Assembly: GCF_020381325.1 (NCBI RefSeq)
Contig: NZ_JAGSPI010000007.1
Span: 245,641 to 309,640 of the forward strand
DNA: 64,000 nt
Direction: 5' to 3'
Origin: Providencia vermicola
Lineage (GTDB): Bacteria > Pseudomonadota > Gammaproteobacteria > Enterobacterales > Enterobacteriaceae
Shown here: piece after piece, positions 39,787 through 52,629 of the stretch
Layout of the letters: each line of letters begins with the position of its first letter
Position numbering within the stretch: the stretch's first letter is position 1
Position numbers and translations under genes: made by a program
The notes under the pieces: model-generated
The model's input: only the letters and a program-made list of their open reading frames with translations
Told to the model about the DNA's origin: nothing
Database searches by the model: none

Positions 39787-40003
39787 CAAATTATTACCTT
39801 TAAAATAAAATAGACACACCATCTGTATCAAGCTCAGTACATCAGATCTCTGAGTTACTTGTCTACAACCTAGATCACGAAAACCAACTAAAATGATAAA
39901 AATATATTATTTATTGGTTATTTCCGCTCTACTTTCGCCAATTATTCTTATCAATAGCAATTAATGCAACTAATAGTGTCACCTATAGCGAATTATTTAG
40001 ATT

Positions 40004-40462
40004 TTACTTCTCATGCAATAGCAGCCAATCTTTAATATCTAATCCCCCCGTGTATCCCACTAGCTTACCATCATGGCCTAGCACACGATGACAGGGCACG
40101 ATTAATGAAATGGGATTACGTGAATTTGCCATTCCCACCGCACGGCAATAATTGGCAGAACCTAGCTTCAACGCTAAATCCTTATAACTCCAACGCTCAC
40201 CATAAGGGATCCCACATAGATGCTTCCATACTTTCTTTTGGAACTCTGTGCCATGGGGGTTTAACGCCACCGTAAACGTTTTTCTTTTGTGGTTAAAATA
40301 TTCTTTTAATTCTTTAGCACACAGTTTGGAATGCTCATTTTTACTCTCTTTTTCTGTTTTTTCATCAACAAAGTAGAGGCTCGTGATCCCTTCGTCATCC
40401 GCCGTAATATGGACCCACGGCTTAGGAAATTTATCTGGTGTCGCTAAATATTGATGGTACAT
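40004..40462 (-). CDS. ogt: Methylated-DNA--protein-cysteine methyltransferase Ogt
   Basis: 152 residues. The active-site motif PCHRV appears in SLIVPCHRVLG (~125-135), with the helix-turn-helix Arg-containing YCRAVGMANSRNPI ahead of it. It transfers alkyl groups from O6-alkylguanine or O4-alkylthymine to its cysteine, and each molecule is used once. There is no AdaA domain, so Ogt is preferred to Ada. It stands alone. Confidence 0.9.
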   Translation of the reverse strand: MYHQYLATPDKFPKPWVHITADDEGITSLYFVDEKTEKESKNEHSKLCAKELKEYFNHKRKTFTVALNPHGTEFQKKVWKHLCGIPYGERWSYKDLALKLGSANYCRAVGMANSRNPISLIVPCHRVLGHDGKLVGYTGGLDIKDWLLLHEK

Positions 40463-40614
40463 AGTATCTCCTTAAAAGGATTCATTTACCTGATTGTATA
40501 TACAGTTATAGAGTAAATTATTTCTACATTGCAATGCTATTTTTTCTTAGTGTGGCAAACGGAATCATCGAATGCCCCATTTTTTTTATTTTCAATATAA
40601 ATAACAACCTAGCA

Positions 40615-40633
40615 GATAATTAGAATAATTATC
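40615..40633 (+). promoter_or_regulatory. Fur-like box upstream of nrdH
   Basis: GATAATTAGAATAATTATC matches 16 of 19 positions of the classical Fur box and is itself an inverted repeat. nrdHIEF of E. coli is repressed by Fur with iron, so a role here is expected. Confidence 0.65.
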
Positions 40634-40650
40634 ATTCAATATTCACTATT

Positions 40651-40664
40651 CACTATATATTGTG
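40651..40664 (+). promoter_or_regulatory. NrdR box 1
   Basis: CACTATATATTGTG fits the NrdR consensus (ACAC-AT-rich-GTGT). It is paired with a second box 31 bp away. Confidence 0.75.
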
Positions 40665-40681
40665 TGGTTGATAAATTTTCA

Positions 40682-40695
40682 ATCTATATATAGTC
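40682..40695 (+). promoter_or_regulatory. NrdR box 2
   Basis: ATCTATATATAGTC begins exactly 31 bp after box 1, the usual three-turn spacing for NrdR pairs. It overlaps the probable promoter of nrdHIEF. Confidence 0.7.
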
Positions 40696-40745
40696 TTTAA
40701 GTATCACATGCCAAGATGCTCTTAGAAATTTAAAAGGTGAATATG

Positions 40746-40973
40746 ATGAATAAGATTACCATTTATAGTAAGCCCAACTGCGTTCAATGTAATGCCACCT
40801 ATCAAGCCTTAGACCGCAAGCAAATCGCTTACCAGATAATTGACTTAACAAAAGACACTCAAGCACTTGAATTAGTTAAAAAATTAGGTTACCAACAGGT
40901 GCCAGTTGTTGTTGCGGGTGACAAACATTGGGCTGGTTTTCGCCCTGATATGATAAGCCTTCTTGCCGCATAG
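40746..40973 (+). CDS. nrdH: Glutaredoxin-like NrdH redoxin
   Basis: 75 residues from ATG at 40746; ATG 40743 is one codon earlier, and an AAAAGGTG box precedes both. The active site is CVQC (~residues 11-14), with the C-terminal WAGFRPDMI motif specific to NrdH. It reduces NrdEF using thioredoxin reductase. It is first in nrdHIEF. Confidence 0.95.
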   Translation: MNKITIYSKPNCVQCNATYQALDRKQIAYQIIDLTKDTQALELVKKLGYQQVPVVVAGDKHWAGFRPDMISLLAA

Positions 40974-40981
40974 GAAATCCC

Positions 40982-41403
40982 ATGAAAACGGAATCACTCA
41001 TCTATTTTTCAAGCCGCTCAGGCAATTGCCATCGGTTTGTTGAAAAATTGGGCTTGCCTGCAACGCGCCTCCCAATAGGGCCACAAGAAATGAGCCCTAT
41101 TGCCACAAAACCTTATGTTCTACTGCTTCCAACCTACGGTGGCGGTGGCACAAAAGGCGCGGTGCCAAAAGAAGTGATTCAGTTTTTAAATATCGAAGAA
41201 AACCGTTTATTCATTCGTGGTGTTATTGCTGCGGGGAATACCAACTTTGGCGATGCTTACGCAATTGCGGGGGATATCGTCGCACAAAAATGCCGTGTGC
41301 CTTACCTCTACCGCTTTGAACTCTTAGGTACTGCAAAAGATGTTCAGTCGGTTAAAGATGGCCTACAAACGTTCTGGCAACATGCCCACAACGAGAGCTT
41401 TTC

Positions 41404-41407
<4 letters not shown>
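40982..41407 (+). CDS. nrdI: Flavodoxin-like NrdI
   Basis: 141 residues. FMN-binding signatures are [13 protein letters not shown] near residue 8, and the loops LPTYGGGG and GNTNFGDAY. It supplies oxidant to assemble the Mn(III)2-tyrosyl cofactor of NrdF. The end overlaps the nrdE ATG by four bases. Confidence 0.95.
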
Positions 41408-44524
<3,117 letters not shown>

Positions 44525-44573
44525 TCAATTGATTAATTTATTTTACATTTAACTTAAGACATAAATACCTAAC

Positions 44574-44617
44574 ATACCCTAATGAATAATAACAACTTTA
44601 TTTGTCAGGGTATTTTT
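44574..44617 (+). terminator. Possible terminator after nrdF
   Basis: ATACCCT pairs with AGGGTAT around a 26-base AT-rich loop, followed by TTTTT. Confidence 0.55.
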
Positions 44618-45251
44618 TAGACTAAAAAACGCTCAAATCAGTTCGTTTTTTATAGAGATATCTGTTCGATTATTCATTTTTAATGAATTAATCTGGCATT
44701 TTTTTTCATTTTCCTGTTTTAAAACCCAAAAATAAGTTAACAAAACTAATGATTATGGCGTTTTATCTTATTTATTTTCATTCACTAATTATTACATTAT
44801 TGTAGTCTAAAAATTATCGTCATTAATTCACTGAACTTCATTGGCCTATTTTTAATTCTGTCAAAATAAATACTGTCTCACCAGCGAGTTAGCTATCTCT
44901 ATTAATTTTCATATTATTGCTCATATTCGCTATTTTCTTTTGATTATTTGAATGATATTCAGCATTTTTGACACTCATTTTTTTGATTAATTCTGCTTAA
45001 CCAAGGGTTGTCAGGCATTTTTATTATGCTAGGGTTTATTGCTTGCAATTTTTACTAATAATCTAATCAGGAGCATTTGAATTTAAACCATAATGAATAA
45101 ACCCATTAAATTAAAATAGGAATTTCTGCCCTAATAATTTTCAAGCGATAGCCTTCGTTTAGGTCTCAATAGGCTCGACTATCATCATTGAATCAACATT
45201 ATTCATTTGGGCTCCAACTCTTTTGTTGATTGAAAATTGGGTAAATAATAT
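44618..45251. other. Long AT-rich leader region of proVWX
   Basis: About 630 bases without a credible ORF. Very AT-rich with many A/T tracts, consistent with the curved, H-NS-sensitive proU control region of enterobacteria. The exact osmoregulated promoter could not be assigned. Confidence 0.5.
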
Positions 45252-46451
45252 ATGGCAATAAAATTAGAAGTTAAAAATTTATATAAAATATTTGGGGAAA
45301 ATCCTGACTCCGCTTTTAAGCTGTTAGAATCAGGAATGGACAAAGATGCTATCTTCGAAAAAACGGGCCTCACGGTCGGTGTTCAAGATGTGAATCTGGC
45401 GATTGAAGAAGGCGAAATCTTCGTAGTTATGGGGCTTTCGGGTTCAGGGAAGTCCACTTTGGTGCGCCTCCTCAATCGCCTGATTGAACCTACCAGCGGC
45501 CAGGTGCTGATTGATGGGCAAGATATCTCTAATATTTCCGACAAAGCGCTGCGTGAAGTACGTCGAACTAAAATCAGTATGGTATTCCAATCCTTTGCAT
45601 TAATGCCACACATGAATGTGATTGATAATACAGCTTTTGGTATGGAACTTTCTGGCATTTCGAAAGAAGAACGCCATAAAAAAGCAATGGATGCACTGAA
45701 TCAAGTTAACTTGGATAAATGGGCTAACTCATTCCCTGATGAGCTTTCTGGTGGGATGCGCCAACGCATTGGCTTAGCGCGAGCACTCGCTAATGACCCT
45801 GATATTCTTTTAATGGATGAAGCCTTTTCTGCTCTTGACCCACTCATTCGAACAGAAATGCAAGATGAATTGCTTTCTTTACAAGGTGATAAACAACGCA
45901 CTATCGTTTTTATCTCCCATGACCTCGACGAAGCGATGCGAATTGGTGACCGCATTGCCATTATGCAAGGTGGCGTGGTCGTTCAAGTCGGAACCCCCGA
46001 TGAAATACTGAATAACCCTGCCAATGACTACGTCAGAACTTTCTTCCGAGGGGTTGATATTAGCCAAGTATTCAGCGCCAAAGACATAGCGCGAAGACGC
46101 CCTAATGCATTGTTGCATATCGCGCCTGGCTTTGGGCCTCGTTCAGCTTTAAAAGTGCTTAATGATGAAGACCGCTACCATGGCTATTTGCTCTCACGCG
46201 GCCATACTTTTGCAGGTGTTGTATCCATTGAATCCTTAGAAAAAGCGCTACACGACAAAGCAGGAATTGAAGCTGCAATTTTGCCAGATATCGAGCCAAT
46301 TCAAGGTGATACCTCCTTAAATGAAGTCATCTCGACGATTGCACAAGCACCTTGTGCGGTTCCTGTCGTCAACGAAAAAAATCGTTATTTAGGGGTGATT
46401 TCGAAAGGCATGCTACTACAAGCACTGGATAAGGAGACGCCAAATGAGTAA
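45252..46451 (+). CDS. proV: Glycine betaine/proline ABC transporter ATPase ProV
   Basis: 399 residues, as in E. coli. Walker A is GLSGSGKST (~61-69), the signature [16 protein letters not shown] (~163-178), and Walker [12 protein letters not shown]. Two C-terminal CBS domains (~280-395) sense ionic strength. It drives osmoprotectant uptake. It overlaps proW by eight bases. Confidence 0.97.
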   Translation: MAIKLEVKNLYKIFGENPDSAFKLLESGMDKDAIFEKTGLTVGVQDVNLAIEEGEIFVVMGLSGSGKSTLVRLLNRLIEPTSGQVLIDGQDISNISDKALREVRRTKISMVFQSFALMPHMNVIDNTAFGMELSGISKEERHKKAMDALNQVNLDKWANSFPDELSGGMRQRIGLARALANDPDILLMDEAFSALDPLIRTEMQDELLSLQGDKQRTIVFISHDLDEAMRIGDRIAIMQGGVVVQVGTPDEILNNPANDYVRTFFRGVDISQVFSAKDIARRRPNALLHIAPGFGPRSALKVLNDEDRYHGYLLSRGHTFAGVVSIESLEKALHDKAGIEAAILPDIEPIQGDTSLNEVISTIAQAPCAVPVVNEKNRYLGVISKGMLLQALDKETPNE

Positions 46452-47604
46452 GCAAAATCAAGAAAATACCATCGACCAACAGGATCCATGGGCAGATACT
46501 CAAGTTGAGCAAACGCCAGAACAGACGCCTGAAACAACCTCATCAGACGATCCATGGGCAACAAGCTCCACACCAGACCAAAGTGCTTCAGATGATCCAT
46601 GGGGTGGCTCACCCACAACAGATTCAGGATCCAATGATTGGCTTGATGCCGCTCCAACAGATAGTATCGTACCCGATCAGTTTAATATTATGGATCCTTT
46701 CCAGCATACGCTTATCCCCCTTGATTCGTGGGTTGCTCATGCCATCGATTGGGTTGTTCTCAACTTCCGTCCTGTATTTCAAGGAATACGAGCGCCCATC
46801 GATTTTATTCTCAGTGGGTTTGAACAATTTCTCACCTCGCTACCGTCTCCTGTAGCCATTATCATTTTTGCATTACTTGCTTGGCAATTTGCAGGACGAG
46901 CAATGGGAATTGCCACCTTTGTTTCGATGATAGCTATTGGAGCTATTGGTGCGTGGTCGGAAGCGATGGTGACATTATCGCTGGTACTCACCTCATTGCT
47001 GTTTTGTATTGTGATAGGGCTACCGTTGGGAATTTGGCTAGCACGCAGTGATAGAGCCTCCAGAATCATTCGCCCATTACTTGATGCGATGCAAACCACC
47101 CCAGCATTCGTCTATTTAGTGCCGATCGTCATGTTATTTGGTATCGGTAATGTGCCAGGCGTCGTCGTCACCATTATATTTGCATTACCGCCGATCATTC
47201 GTTTGACCATTTTAGGGATCAAGCAAGTCCCTGCAGACTTAATTGAAGCCGCCGAATCATTCGGTGCAAGCCCTCGTCAAATGTTGTTTAAAGTGCAATT
47301 ACCACTCGCTATGCCAACCATAATGGCTGGAGTTAACCAAACCTTAATGTTAGCGCTGTCAATGGTGGTTATCGCATCAATGATTGCAGTCGGGGGCTTA
47401 GGCCAAATGGTCTTAAGGGGTATAGGCCGCCTTGATATGGGTCTCGCGTCCGTCGGGGGTGTCGGTATTGTGATCCTCGCTATCATTTTAGACCGCCTTA
47501 CCCAATCTTTAGGACAAGATACTCGAGGTAAAACACCGACTCGTTGGTATCAGAAAGGCCCTATAGGACTGGTCGTACGCCCATTTTGCAAAAAAAACAA
47601 TTAA
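46444..47604 (+). CDS. proW: Glycine betaine/proline ABC transporter permease ProW
   Basis: 386 residues. A long polar N-terminal tail (~1-75) contains repeated (D)DPW units. From about residue 95 there are six or seven membrane helices, with the ABC-coupling loop [19 protein letters not shown] (~261-279). The tail is longer than in E. coli (354 aa total). It works with ProV and ProX. Confidence 0.96.
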   Translation: MSKQNQENTIDQQDPWADTQVEQTPEQTPETTSSDDPWATSSTPDQSASDDPWGGSPTTDSGSNDWLDAAPTDSIVPDQFNIMDPFQHTLIPLDSWVAHAIDWVVLNFRPVFQGIRAPIDFILSGFEQFLTSLPSPVAIIIFALLAWQFAGRAMGIATFVSMIAIGAIGAWSEAMVTLSLVLTSLLFCIVIGLPLGIWLARSDRASRIIRPLLDAMQTTPAFVYLVPIVMLFGIGNVPGVVVTIIFALPPIIRLTILGIKQVPADLIEAAESFGASPRQMLFKVQLPLAMPTIMAGVNQTLMLALSMVVIASMIAVGGLGQMVLRGIGRLDMGLASVGGVGIVILAIILDRLTQSLGQDTRGKTPTRWYQKGPIGLVVRPFCKKNN

Positions 47605-47708
47605 TCAAAACATCCTCCATTCACCTGAGTGCCATTCATTTGGCACTTAACTTGGCTCTTCCCATTACAGCCAAGCTCGCTGCGAAATAAAACAGAGGGA
47701 ACAATATA

Positions 47709-48704
47709 ATGAAACATAAAATCATTCTTGCATCTGCACTGACAGCCATATTTACCGTTCCATTGGCAACCGCTAACGACCTGCCTGGTAAAGGAATAAA
47801 AATTAATCCTGTACAAAGTACAATCAGTGAAGAAACATTCCAAACACTGATCGTTGCAAAAGCCCTTGAGGAACTCGGCTATGATGTTCAGCCTATCAAA
47901 GAGGTCGACTATAACGTAGCTTATGCATCCATTGCGAATGGTGATGCAACATACTTAGCCACCAGCTGGGTTCCTTTGCATAATGCCCAGTATGATGCTG
48001 CTGGCGGTGATAACGTGTTCTATCGTCAAGGGAATTATGTCGTCAATGCGGCTCAAGGCTACCTCATCGACAAAAAAACGGCTGAAAAATACAATATTAC
48101 CAATGTTGAACAACTCAAAGATCCTAAAATTGCCAAACTCTTTGATTCAAATGGCAATGGTAAAGCCGATTTAACCGGCTGTAACCCTGGCTGGGGTTGT
48201 GAAGCCGCCATCAATAATCATTTGAAAGCCTATGATCTCGAAAAAACAGTTGATCATAACCAAGGTAACTACGCGGCAATGATGGCAGATACCATTACCC
48301 GATATAAAGAAGGTAAGCCTATTTTATACTATACATGGACACCTTACTGGATCAGTGATGTACTCAAGCCAGGTCGTGATGTGGTCTGGCTAGAGGTGCC
48401 TTTCTCTTCAATGCCAAACGGTGAAAAAACAGACACTAAGCTACCTAATGGAAAAAATTATGGTTTCCCACCGAATACCATGCATATCGTCGCTAACAAA
48501 AAATGGGCTGCGGATAACCCTTCAGCAGCAAAATTATTTGAAGTGATGAAGCTCCCTATTGCGGATATCAATGCGCAGAATTTAAGAATGCATAACGGGG
48601 AAGCCTCACAAGCGGATATTCAACGCCACACCAATGCTTGGATAAAAGCTCACCAATCGACATTTGATGGCTGGGTGAAAACTGCGAAAGAAGCCGCTAA
48701 ATAA
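47709..48704 (+). CDS. proX: Glycine betaine/proline-binding periplasmic protein ProX
   Basis: 331 residues with a signal peptide cleaved near ATA-ND (~22). The aromatic betaine-binding box residues occur in ATSWVPLH, and YTWTPYW near 205. A Cys pair (GCNPGWGCE) is conserved with E. coli ProX. It is followed by a strong terminator. Confidence 0.96.
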   Translation: MKHKIILASALTAIFTVPLATANDLPGKGIKINPVQSTISEETFQTLIVAKALEELGYDVQPIKEVDYNVAYASIANGDATYLATSWVPLHNAQYDAAGGDNVFYRQGNYVVNAAQGYLIDKKTAEKYNITNVEQLKDPKIAKLFDSNGNGKADLTGCNPGWGCEAAINNHLKAYDLEKTVDHNQGNYAAMMADTITRYKEGKPILYYTWTPYWISDVLKPGRDVVWLEVPFSSMPNGEKTDTKLPNGKNYGFPPNTMHIVANKKWAADNPSAAKLFEVMKLPIADINAQNLRMHNGEASQADIQRHTNAWIKAHQSTFDGWVKTAKEAAK

Positions 48705-48729
48705 GCATAAATCACACAATAAAATGCCT

Positions 48730-48757
48730 AAAGCCACCCAGAATCGGGTGGCTTTTT
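48730..48757 (+). terminator. Terminator after proX
   Basis: AAAGCCACCC pairs with GGGTGGCTTT around a 6-base loop, then a T run. Confidence 0.93.
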
Positions 48758-48836
48758 GTATCAATGACAAAAAGAAATAAACCAAGGTAATGAATTTTGT
48801 TTATAGTAGTCGCCTAGCTAATATTAGGTAACCCAC

Positions 48837-50036
48837 ATGAAACAGACCCAAACTACTGAGCTAACAACGGGCCTCACAATTTTGATGGCTATTGCGACAG
48901 GCCTTGTCGTTGCCAGCAATTATTATGCCCAACCACTGTTAGACACCATTGCAGCTCAATTTAACCTGACAACTAATATGGCAGGATTTATTGTCACAGC
49001 CGCACAGCTTGGCTACGCAGTCGGTTTACTATTTTTAGTCCCTCTAGGGGACTTATTTGAACGAAAACGTCTAATATTATTTATGACGTTTCTCTCCGCT
49101 TCAGGCTTACTCATTACCGCTCTTTCAACCAATATTTGGCAAATCCTATTAGGAACGGCACTCACAGGACTATTTTCTGTTGTTGCTCAAGTACTTATTC
49201 CAATGGCAGCCTCCATTGCACACCCTAATAAACGAGGGAAAGCCGTTGGGATTATTATGAGCGGCTTACTGCTGGGGATTTTACTGGCGAGAACGGTATC
49301 TGGCGCAGTGGCAATGGTCGGAGGTTGGCGAGCGATTTATTGGGTAGCATTTGTTTTATTAATTATCTTATTAATTGTATTAGCGATTAAATTACCTCGC
49401 TATCATCAAAAAGCCAATCTTAACTACTTTCAGTTACTTTGCTCTATTGGTCGATTATTTTTTAGTACACCTGTTTTAGCCGTTAGAGCCTCACTGGGTG
49501 CACTTTCTTTTGCCAATTTTGGTTTACTATGGACAGCAATGGCATTTTTATTAGCGAGTCCCCCATTTAACTACTCTGAAGGCACTATCGGTTTGTTTGG
49601 CCTTGTTGGTGCAGCGGGTGCATTGATGGCATCTCAAGCAGGGCACCTTGTGGATAAAGGCAAAGGCAAGATGATCACCACGATTGGGCTCGTTTTATTA
49701 CTGCTCTCCTGGTTACCCATTGGCTTAGCAAAACACTCCTTGATCGCCTTTATTATTGGCATTTTAGTTCTTGACCTTGCCGTTCAAGCTGTCCACGTTA
49801 CCAGCCAAAGCACCTTATATCGAATTATGCCTGAAGCGCGTAACCGCCTCACTGCAGGGTATATGACCAGTTATTTTATTGGTGGCGCACTTGGCTCGTT
49901 ATTATCGGGTTATGCCTATGAGCATGCAGGCTGGGAAGGTGTCGCCATTGCAGGCGTTAGTTTAACAACCTTAAGCTTAATTATTTGGGTCATTGGCATC
50001 CGATTTGATCCAACTATCACAGCTTCAGATGAATAA
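48837..50036 (+). CDS. MFS transporter (YgaY-like)
   Basis: 399 residues, about 12 membrane helices. The A-like MFS motif occurs in loop 2-3 as GDLFERKRLI (~75). It resembles small drug/sugar efflux MFS proteins, and sits where E. coli has the ygaY pseudogene next to proX. The substrate is unknown. It has its own promoter in the 132-bp gap after proX; a long hairpin follows. Confidence 0.8.
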   Translation: MKQTQTTELTTGLTILMAIATGLVVASNYYAQPLLDTIAAQFNLTTNMAGFIVTAAQLGYAVGLLFLVPLGDLFERKRLILFMTFLSASGLLITALSTNIWQILLGTALTGLFSVVAQVLIPMAASIAHPNKRGKAVGIIMSGLLLGILLARTVSGAVAMVGGWRAIYWVAFVLLIILLIVLAIKLPRYHQKANLNYFQLLCSIGRLFFSTPVLAVRASLGALSFANFGLLWTAMAFLLASPPFNYSEGTIGLFGLVGAAGALMASQAGHLVDKGKGKMITTIGLVLLLLSWLPIGLAKHSLIAFIIGILVLDLAVQAVHVTSQSTLYRIMPEARNRLTAGYMTSYFIGGALGSLLSGYAYEHAGWEGVAIAGVSLTTLSLIIWVIGIRFDPTITASDE

Positions 50037-50052
50037 TGCGTTTTCCTTCCCT

Positions 50053-50090
50053 GCTGCTGATAACATTTTGTTTTAAATGTTATCAGCAGC
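50053..50090. repeat. Perfect 16-bp hairpin after the MFS gene
   Basis: GCTGCTGATAACATTT is followed after six bases by its exact inverse. There is no T tract on either strand, so it may be an mRNA-stabilising 3' structure rather than an intrinsic terminator. Confidence 0.7.
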
Positions 50091-50697
50091 ACGTTAATAC
50101 TTAAAAATACATAATATATTCAGGGTGGAAGCATCACTTTTCTTACTCATTTTTATGCATAATCAATAAATTACTATCAGTAATTCGAGAAAATAGTTAT
50201 ATGTTGTTATTATTACCATAGCAAAAGTTAATAAATGACACAGTTAAACAAATACTATAGCTCTTCAGGAAGGTATAATTATTGTTAATTCAATAAGTAA
50301 TTATTGGTAATAATAATTATACAAAAATAAAAGTAGGTATTTTCACTAAGGTGATCACAATATCTATCTAACTTGTAATTATTGGGTAATAAAAAAAATG
50401 GTATTGAGTTAATACAATGTGATTATATATTGTTTTATATGGTTTTGTTTGACGTGTAAATTGCGTTTATTTTGGTTAAATTATAGCCAAAAAAACTTAA
50501 ATAGGCTAGAAATGCACTTTACGCTATACTGAAATCCATAAATTACATTCATAAAATTTATGAATCATGTATCATTATCAAAATAAAATCATCGATATTA
50601 ATTAAGTATAATTGCTAATTCTATCTTTTAATATACCATTTAGATGGTTGATGACAGTTGTAATCTTACCAACTGAAACTAATAAGGTATCCAAATA
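50091..50697. other. AT-rich intergenic region upstream of mprA
   Basis: About 600 bases without a credible ORF. It should contain the mprA promoter and possibly MprA binding sites. Several near-palindromic A/T stretches occur, but none is convincing. Confidence 0.45.
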
Positions 50698-51213
50698 ATG
50701 GAAAGTTCATTTACACCGACAGAAGAGCTTTTAAATGCTCGTGTCGCGCAACAAGATACACACGAAAAACCGATCCCGTATCAAGAGATACTCTTAACAC
50801 GCTTATGCATGCATGTTCATGGAAAATTACTTGAATCTCGTAATAATATGCTACGAGCTCAAGGAATTAATGAAACACTTTTCATGGCCTTAATGATCTT
50901 AGATACAAAAGATTCACGCAGTATCCAACCTTCTGAGCTCAGTGCAGCGCTTGGTTCGTCTCGTACCAACGCGACACGCATCGCTGATGAACTCGAAAAG
51001 AATGGTTGGATTGAACGTAAAGAAAGTCACAATGATAGACGTTGTCTACATTTGCACCTCACCGAAAAAGGCTCAGAGTTTTTAAGTGGTTTGTTACCTC
51101 CACAACATCGAGCTTTAATCGATATCTGGTCAGTTTTAGAAGCTGATGAAAAACAACAGCTTGATAAACTGATGCGTAAATTACTGACAAAACTGGATAC
51201 TATAAAAGATTAA
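50698..51213 (+). CDS. mprA: MarR-family repressor MprA (EmrR)
   Basis: 171 residues (E. coli 176). A winged helix (~60-135) has [23 protein letters not shown] (in part) and the wing [12 protein letters not shown]. It represses emrAB and is released by uncouplers and other ligands. It is followed by emrA after 217 bases, which include an inverted repeat. Confidence 0.95.
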   Translation: MESSFTPTEELLNARVAQQDTHEKPIPYQEILLTRLCMHVHGKLLESRNNMLRAQGINETLFMALMILDTKDSRSIQPSELSAALGSSRTNATRIADELEKNGWIERKESHNDRRCLHLHLTEKGSEFLSGLLPPQHRALIDIWSVLEADEKQQLDKLMRKLLTKLDTIKD

Positions 51214-51358
51214 CCATTATCTTTGTAAGGTTAATGTATTTGAGGCATTCGAAGGCTTAAAGGCAAAAAAAAACTTTTCAGCCTACAATATTTCATTATC
51301 CTTTCAACCTTGTGCTTTACGATATTCCCATCAAGCAACAAAATCATTTGTAGTCTCA

Positions 51359-51390
51359 GTTTCCAGTGGTTATTACTAGCTACTGGAAAC
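51359..51390 (+). promoter_or_regulatory. Inverted repeat before emrA
   Basis: GTTTCCAGT is mirrored by ACTGGAAAC after 14 bases, ending 40 bases before the emrA start. It could be an operator (MprA) or an RNA attenuator; no T tract follows. Confidence 0.45.
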
Positions 51391-51430
51391 AACCGTGATC
51401 CTTATCCATCAAAAATGGAGTAATACCAGT

Positions 51431-52612
51431 ATGAGTTCCCCTGAGGAAATGCAACAAACGCAAGCTCCCCAACGAAATAAAAAAAGACAGCGCAAAAATG
51501 CCTTAATGTTTTTAACGTTTATTTTTATCGCTATTGGCGTGGGTTGGGGCGTTTACTGGTACTTAGTCCTTCGCCATTATGAGTCAACGGATAACGCTTA
51601 CGTTGCTGGTAACCAAGTTCAAATTCAATCCCAAGTATCAGGGAGCGTCATGACCGTTAACGTTGATAATACTGACTTCGTACAAAGCGGCACTGTGCTA
51701 GTTGAACTTGACCCTCGAGATGCTGAGCTTGCACTGGATAAAGCCAAAACTGAACTGGCAAATAGTGTACGCCAAACCCGCCAGCACATTATTAATAGTC
51801 GCCAGCTGCAAGCTAATATTGATGTTAAACGTTCTGAATTAGGGCGTTTACAAAACGACCTAAAACGCCGTGAAGTGCTAGGCAGCAGTAATTTAATTGG
51901 TAAAGAAGAGCTACAACACGCTCGTGAGTCAGTCGTCAGCGCAAAAGCCGCATTGGACATGGCAGTTGAACAATATAATGCTAACCAAGCGATCGTACTT
52001 AACTCACCCATTGAAAAACAACCCGCAGTAGAACAGGCTGCGACTCAAGTTCGTAATGCATGGCTAGCCTTACAACGCACCAAAATTGTTAGCCCAGTAG
52101 ATGGTTATGTCTCTCGCCGTAGTGTGCAAATTGGCTCACAAATCACCCCATCAACACCATTAATGGCTATCGTTCCATCCAGTGGCATGTGGATTGATGC
52201 AAACTTTAAAGAAACGCAACTTGCAGATATGCGTATCGGCCAACCAGCGAAAGTCACAGCCGACTTCTATGGTAAGGACGTGGTCTTTAACGGTACTGTA
52301 GTCGGTTTAGATATGGGAACGGGAAGTGCATTTTCATTATTACCTGCACAAAACGCCAGTGGAAACTGGATCAAAGTGGTACAGCGCCTACCCGTGCGTA
52401 TTGCGTTAGACCCTGCGCAACTTGAAGAACGCCCATTACGTATCGGTTTATCCACTGAAGTGACGATTGATACTCTCAATAAAGATGGCAAAGTACTGTC
52501 AAAAGGCATGCGCGATGCGCCAGCTTACCACACGTCTGCATTAGCGGTGGATATGTCTCCTGCGGATAAAATAGTTACTGAGATAATTAACAATAACGCT
52601 GGGAACAAATAA
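51431..52612 (+). CDS. emrA: Multidrug efflux membrane-fusion protein EmrA
   Basis: 393 residues from ATG at 51431; codons from 51395 precede it in frame but are not conserved. One N-terminal membrane helix (~20-42), a lipoyl/barrel-sandwich region (HYESTDNAYVAGN) and a long helical hairpin (~95-200). It bridges EmrB to TolC. Confidence 0.95.
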   Translation: MSSPEEMQQTQAPQRNKKRQRKNALMFLTFIFIAIGVGWGVYWYLVLRHYESTDNAYVAGNQVQIQSQVSGSVMTVNVDNTDFVQSGTVLVELDPRDAELALDKAKTELANSVRQTRQHIINSRQLQANIDVKRSELGRLQNDLKRREVLGSSNLIGKEELQHARESVVSAKAALDMAVEQYNANQAIVLNSPIEKQPAVEQAATQVRNAWLALQRTKIVSPVDGYVSRRSVQIGSQITPSTPLMAIVPSSGMWIDANFKETQLADMRIGQPAKVTADFYGKDVVFNGTVVGLDMGTGSAFSLLPAQNASGNWIKVVQRLPVRIALDPAQLEERPLRIGLSTEVTIDTLNKDGKVLSKGMRDAPAYHTSALAVDMSPADKIVTEIINNNAGNK

Positions 52613-52629
52613 TTGGGGGCGCAACTGAC

